Assembly: GCF_017301635.1 (NCBI RefSeq)
Contig: NZ_CP071091.1
Coordinates: 7,928,501 to 7,992,500 of the forward strand
DNA: 64,000 nt
Source of the DNA: Myxococcus landrumus
Lineage (GTDB): Bacteria > Myxococcota > Myxococcia > Myxococcales > Myxococcaceae
Reading direction: 5' to 3'
Part shown: piece by piece, positions 60,670 through 64,000 of the stretch
Position numbering within the stretch: the first letter of the stretch is position 1
Layout: every line of letters begins with the position of its first letter
Notes under the pieces: generated by a model
Told to the model about the DNA's origin: nothing
Seen by the model: only the letters and a program-made list of their open reading frames with translations
The model's database searches: none
Translations under genes and position numbers: made by a program

Positions 60670-61224
60670 TCAACCCACGCGAGTCAGGGGCACCTCGGCC
60701 ACGGAGAGGTACTGAGGACCCCGGCTCTCGAAGAGGATGAGCCGGTCCACGCGCCCCTGGCCCAGCTTCTGGTCCTTCATCGCGTCCACACACTCGAGGA
60801 ACGCTGGCTCCCCTCGCGACTCCTTGCTCCGCGCGAGCGTGAGGTGGGGCGCGTACTCGTGAAAGTCGGGCTCGAAGCCCAGGGGACGCAGCTGCGTCGC
60901 CGTATCGGCTTGCAGCGCCTTGAGCGCCGCGGTGTCACCCTGGACGTCGGCCCAGAGCACGCGAGGGTGCGTGGGTGAACCGAAGGTGCCGCCGCCACCC
61001 ACGGACAAGGTGAACGGCGCATGTCGGGGACCCACGCTCGCGAGTGCCTCGCGGATGGCGGGAAGCCGCTCCGACTCCACCTCGCCCAGGAACACCAGCG
61101 TGAGGTGAAGGCCCTCCACCCGGACGAAGCGCGCGTGGCTCGCGAGCGAGCGCAGCGGCTTCATCGCGGTGGTGACACGGGACTCGATGTCTGTGCCCAG
61201 CGTGACAGCGGTGAACAGTCGCAT
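60670..61224 (-). CDS. thpR: RNA 2',3'-cyclic phosphodiesterase (LigT/ThpR)
   Basis: 184 residues. The 2H phosphoesterase signature is complete: HLT at 40-42 (LHLTLVFLGEV) and HLT at 127-129 (APHLTLARSK). It opens RNA 2',3'-cyclic phosphates and may be linked to tRNA splicing-like repair. It lies 3 bp after the membrane hydrolase gene and probably shares its transcript. Confidence 0.95.
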   Translation of the reverse strand: MRLFTAVTLGTDIESRVTTAMKPLRSLASHARFVRVEGLHLTLVFLGEVESERLPAIREALASVGPRHAPFTLSVGGGGTFGSPTHPRVLWADVQGDTAALKALQADTATQLRPLGFEPDFHEYAPHLTLARSKESRGEPAFLECVDAMKDQKLGQGRVDRLILFESRGPQYLSVAEVPLTRVG

Positions 61225-61227
61225 GGC

Positions 61228-61752
61228 TCAGGGCCTCGTCGCGGACTTGCGTGGCCAGAGGGCATAGGCCCAGAAGGGGAGGAACGCGAGCAGCTCCACG
61301 CCGACGACATACATCCCTCGTGGCGACAGCATGCCCGCGCCGATGGGAGACACCGGCAGCGGTTGAACGGGCGCGAACAGCCGGGCATTCGAGAACGGCC
61401 ACAACAGCGCGGCCCCCAAGCCCCCATCGGTGAGCGAGTCGAGCAACCCGTGGCTCGCCACCGCGAGGAACGCCAGCGCTCCCCAGCGCAGCGGCGGCGC
61501 GGAGGCCCACTTCGCTCCCAGCGCCACGACGAGCGCCACGCACGCCGCGAAGACGAACGAGTGCGACGCACCCCGATGTCCCCACGGCGCCGAGTACGGA
61601 ATGCGGAACACGAAGGCCACCACGTCCGCGTCGGGAAGCAGGGCCAGGGCCGCGAAGAACACCATGGAGGCGAGCTTCCGGCGGGTCGACCCGTCGCCTG
61701 CCTCGTACCGACCCAACGCCAGACCCACCGCCGCATGACCGATGCTTGCCAT
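61228..61752 (-). CDS. YdjM-type membrane-bound metal-dependent hydrolase (DUF457)
   Basis: About 174 residues with four membrane helices. DUF457 features: IGHAAVGLALGR with His near the N-terminus, ALALLPDADVVAF with the acidic ligands, HRGASHSFVF, and SHGLLDSLTDGG. The motifs resemble a metal site in the membrane, and E. coli YdjM is LexA-regulated, but no LexA box was looked for here. GGAG 5 bases before the ATG at 61752 supports the start. Confidence 0.93.
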   Translation of the reverse strand: MASIGHAAVGLALGRYEAGDGSTRRKLASMVFFAALALLPDADVVAFVFRIPYSAPWGHRGASHSFVFAACVALVVALGAKWASAPPLRWGALAFLAVASHGLLDSLTDGGLGAALLWPFSNARLFAPVQPLPVSPIGAGMLSPRGMYVVGVELLAFLPFWAYALWPRKSATRP

Positions 61753-61808
61753 CTCTTCTCCGGCGCGGAGGATACCGCAGCCTCCGCGCGCCTTGGAGAG
61801 AGCTGGCG

Positions 61809-63272
61809 TTACTTCGACGGAGTGTCCGTGCCCGTGGTCAGCCGGTGCGCGGGCACGGGGGTGGCGGTCGCCACGTTCCAACTGTCCGGCCGGCCCGCCA
61901 CGTCCCCGGTGGGCCGCACGCCGTTGCCCAGCACGCCCGTCTTGTTGCGGCCCCACGAGTAGATGGTGCCGTCCGTGGCGGTGGCGTAGGCGTAGAACGA
62001 CTGCGCGGTATTGTGCAGCGCGGAGAAGGTGATGCCCGGGGCCACCTGCACGGGGCGGAAGACCATCTTCTGGTACTTCCTCCAGTCCCAGCTGTACGGC
62101 GTGGGGTAGGTGGCGAAGTCGAGCATCACGCCGTTGCCCACTTCACCCAAAGCGCTGTCGCCCCAGCCCCACAGCGTCCCGTTGTCCAGAATCGCGTGGG
62201 TGACGTGGCCCGTCGCGGAGACGTGGATGACCTTGCGCGCGCCGAACTCCGGGAAGGTCAACTTCACCGGCGTGGACACCGGATACCAACCTCCTTGCGG
62301 CGGGCCGAGTCCCAGGAACGTCCCCTCGAGCCCCCAGCCCCACAGGCTCCCGTTCTCGTCGAGGGCGACGACCCACTGGGTGCCTCCCGGCGCAATCTCC
62401 AGGACGCGCGCGGGGATGTTCACCAGGTTCGGCCGCGCATACTCCTTGAACTTGCCCGTGCCCAAGGTCTCGTTGGCGGAGCCTCCGCCCCAGGCCCACA
62501 CCTTTCCGGTGTCATCGAGCGCGAAGATGCTGGTGTCGTTCGTGGTGAAGCTCTTGATGTTCACGCCCTGGGGCAGCGGGACACGCGTGGGGCGGGTGAT
62601 GTTGCGCGGCGCCGTGTTGCCGTCTCCCGCGATGCCCAGCGTGTTTCCAATGGCCGTGCCGCTCATGCCCCAGACCCAGACGGAGCCGTCCGCCTTCAGC
62701 GCCATGTTGAAGAGCAGCGCGCTGCGCACCGCGACGACGTTGTCGAACGTCGCGCCCGTGGAGTCCGTGAGGATGAGGTACGGCTGCCCGTTGTTCGGCG
62801 TCGTGGCGCGGTTGGGGTAGTCGTTCGTGGTGCCGTCGCCCCGCTGGCCGTAGAGGTTCTGGCCGAAGGTCCAGACGCGGCCCTGGACGTCGAGCGCGAT
62901 GCTCTGGAAGCCGCCGCCCGCGACGTCCTTGAAGCGCAGGTTCGCGGGCAGGGCGATGTCCACGGCGGGCACCTGGTTGTAGGGATTGGCGTGGCCGACG
63001 CCAAGCTGCCCGGCGCGGTTGGAGCCGATGCCCAGCACCCGCCCGTCGACCAGGTAGAACAACTGGTACTCGGCGGGGGCGATGCGGGTCAGCCCCGCGA
63101 GGCCGCTCCCCGCGTCGGGAGTCCCCGCGTCCGTGGTGCCTCCGTCATTCGAGGTTTCCGCCAGGAAGCCCCCGCCGCCTGGGAGGCTCCCCGGCTCCGG
63201 CTCATCGGTCGACCCGGAGCACCCCAGCAGGACCACGGCGAGCGAGACGAAGAGGGAGTGGCGCAGTGACAT
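61809..63272 (-). CDS. RCC1-repeat lipoprotein
   Basis: 487 residues. The lipobox is VLLGC. After a Gly/Asp-rich linker come RCC1/BLIP-II type propeller repeats with the pattern G-x-(V/L)-W-(T/A)-(F/W)-G-x-N-x2-G: RVWTFGQNLYGQRGDG, VWAWGGGSAN, SLWGWGLEG, TLWGWGDSALGEVGNG and TIYSWGRNKTGVLGNG. Such propellers bind protein partners, but the partner is unknown. The ATG at 63272 is preferred over the TTG at 63290. It is divergent from the cyclase-like gene across 127 bp. Confidence 0.9.
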   Translation of the reverse strand: MSLRHSLFVSLAVVLLGCSGSTDEPEPGSLPGGGGFLAETSNDGGTTDAGTPDAGSGLAGLTRIAPAEYQLFYLVDGRVLGIGSNRAGQLGVGHANPYNQVPAVDIALPANLRFKDVAGGGFQSIALDVQGRVWTFGQNLYGQRGDGTTNDYPNRATTPNNGQPYLILTDSTGATFDNVVAVRSALLFNMALKADGSVWVWGMSGTAIGNTLGIAGDGNTAPRNITRPTRVPLPQGVNIKSFTTNDTSIFALDDTGKVWAWGGGSANETLGTGKFKEYARPNLVNIPARVLEIAPGGTQWVVALDENGSLWGWGLEGTFLGLGPPQGGWYPVSTPVKLTFPEFGARKVIHVSATGHVTHAILDNGTLWGWGDSALGEVGNGVMLDFATYPTPYSWDWRKYQKMVFRPVQVAPGITFSALHNTAQSFYAYATATDGTIYSWGRNKTGVLGNGVRPTGDVAGRPDSWNVATATPVPAHRLTTGTDTPSK

Positions 63273-63399
63273 GTAGCTATTGTCACTCAATGGCGCGTTG
63301 AAGGGAAATCAGGTGGCCGGGGAGCACCGCGCCGCGCCGGACATCGTGCCGAACCCCGATTGACCGCGTGACGCCGAAGCGGACTAGCGTGTCCCCGTC

Positions 63400-64000
63400 A
63401 TGCGAATGCTCTCCCAGGTCGAGGATACGCTCCAGCGGCGTCTGGAGGCGTGGCGCGCGCAGGTCGGCGAGTGGCTCAACCGCTTCCGTGTCGTCGCCGT
63501 GACGTGCTGGCTGGGGATGTCGTGGGTGTTCGAGTGGCGCATGCCCATGGGGGTGCTCGGCGCGTACCTGCTCCTGGCCCTGGCCTTGTGGGCCGGCGCG
63601 CGGCGCTTCCTGGCCTTGGGACGCGTCCCCGCGCTGGGGCTCGTGTTCCTGGACATGCCCGCCATCTTCGCGCTCCAGGGCATGGCCATCCGCACGGTGC
63701 AGAACGAGAACGGGGTGCCCACGGCGTTGCTGGCGCTGGGCGTCTACATCGTACTCGTGGTGCTCGCGTCGCTGGTGACGTTGTCGCGAGTCACCGTCGT
63801 GCTGGCCACGGCGCTGGCCATCGGCATGGAGACGGGGCTGGTGATTCTGGCGGGGATGCCGTGGGAGCTGCTGCTGCCGGGCATCGTGCTGGTGATGGTG
63901 CTGGGTGCGCTCTCGTCCGCCTTCATCACCCGGCAGGTGCTGGGGTTGGTGCAGCAGGTGGCGCGAGAAGAGGTGAGCCTGGCGCGGCTGGGGCGCTACT
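63400..64000 (+). CDS. Membrane protein start, probable class III adenylate/guanylate cyclase (3' truncated)
   Basis: About 200 residues are visible before the window ends and no stop is reached. Five or six hydrophobic helices (for example VVAVTCWLGMSWVF, VLGAYLLLALALW, ALLALGVYIVLVVLASLV, LLLPGIVLVMVLGAL) are followed by a cytoplasmic coiled segment ending EEVSLARLGRY. In class III cyclases with membrane N-termini, ARLGRYFSP-V-A is a frequent linker just before the catalytic domain, so a cyclase is inferred. The catalytic domain itself lies beyond 64000. A weak TTGACC at 63359 might belong to its promoter. Confidence 0.7.
   Translation, partial: MRMLSQVEDTLQRRLEAWRAQVGEWLNRFRVVAVTCWLGMSWVFEWRMPMGVLGAYLLLALALWAGARRFLALGRVPALGLVFLDMPAIFALQGMAIRTVQNENGVPTALLALGVYIVLVVLASLVTLSRVTVVLATALAIGMETGLVILAGMPWELLLPGIVLVMVLGALSSAFITRQVLGLVQQVAREEVSLARLGRY

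Overview
The window is very GC-rich DNA with tightly packed genes, many ATGA or GTGA stop/start overlaps, numerous lipoproteins, Ser/Thr kinases and hybrid signalling proteins. This points to a myxobacterium of the Myxococcaceae (Myxococcus/Corallococcus-like). The gene order matches my recollection of the Myxococcus xanthus social-motility region: an MglA-paralogue GTPase (SofG-like), then the Dif chemosensory operon, then a GrpE/DnaK pair (GrpS/SglK-like). Those three assignments rest on sequence plus remembered synteny and were not searched.

Layout. 0-3.4 kb: 5'-truncated SofG-like GTPase translationally coupled to a PocR-domain histidine kinase, an NYN-domain protein, and a sigma factor. 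3.4-7.8 kb: a zinc-finger/TPR Ser/Thr kinase divergent from that sigma gene, then a VOC-ArsR-SRPBCC operon with an operator-like inverted repeat and a strong terminator. 8.1-13.5 kb: three exported proteins (CxxCH lipoprotein, Hint-domain protein, propeller-like lipoprotein). 13.5-14.5 kb: thiL. 14.5-20.6 kb: dif operon (MCP, YjbR-like, CheW, CheY, CheA, CheC), which in M. xanthus controls exopolysaccharide for type IV pilus motility. 20.6-22.5 kb: larB-larC (nickel-pincer cofactor). 22.6-27.6 kb: Ycf46-like AAA ATPase with a zinc-ribbon membrane partner, a double VOC protein, a small unknown protein, a YjdF/DUF2238 membrane protein and an unknown protein. 27.7-35.0 kb: three related histidine kinases (two with cyclic-nucleotide-binding domains, one of them without its phospho-acceptor His) and a response regulator/thioredoxin-reductase fusion, interrupted by an NmrA-like/HxlR divergent pair. 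35.1-40.5 kb: a four-gene translationally coupled operon of ECF sigma, anti-sigma, caspase-like protein with an EF-hand, and a repeat lipoprotein. 40.6-48.5 kb: secreted endonuclease/phosphatase-fold lipoprotein, histone-H1-tailed protein, grpE-dnaK, small membrane protein, Ser/Thr kinase and PRC-barrel/DUF2382 protein. 48.8-53.6 kb: complete liv-type ABC operon with a recognisable promoter. 53.8-63.3 kb: lipoproteins and exported propellers (BNR, MopE-like, RCC1), a Tam-like methyltransferase, YiiX-like, ThpR and YdjM-like proteins. 63.4 kb to the end: start of a membrane protein, probably a class III adenylate cyclase.

The most notable candidates are the sigma/anti-sigma/caspase operon (35.1-40.5 kb), the response-regulator/TrxR fusion whose dithiol sites both appear lost (33.3-35.0 kb), the degenerate kinase beside its intact paralogue (27.7-30.9 kb), and the secreted Hint protein (9.9-11.8 kb). 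I saw no tRNA, rRNA, CRISPR array, insertion sequence or phage gene.
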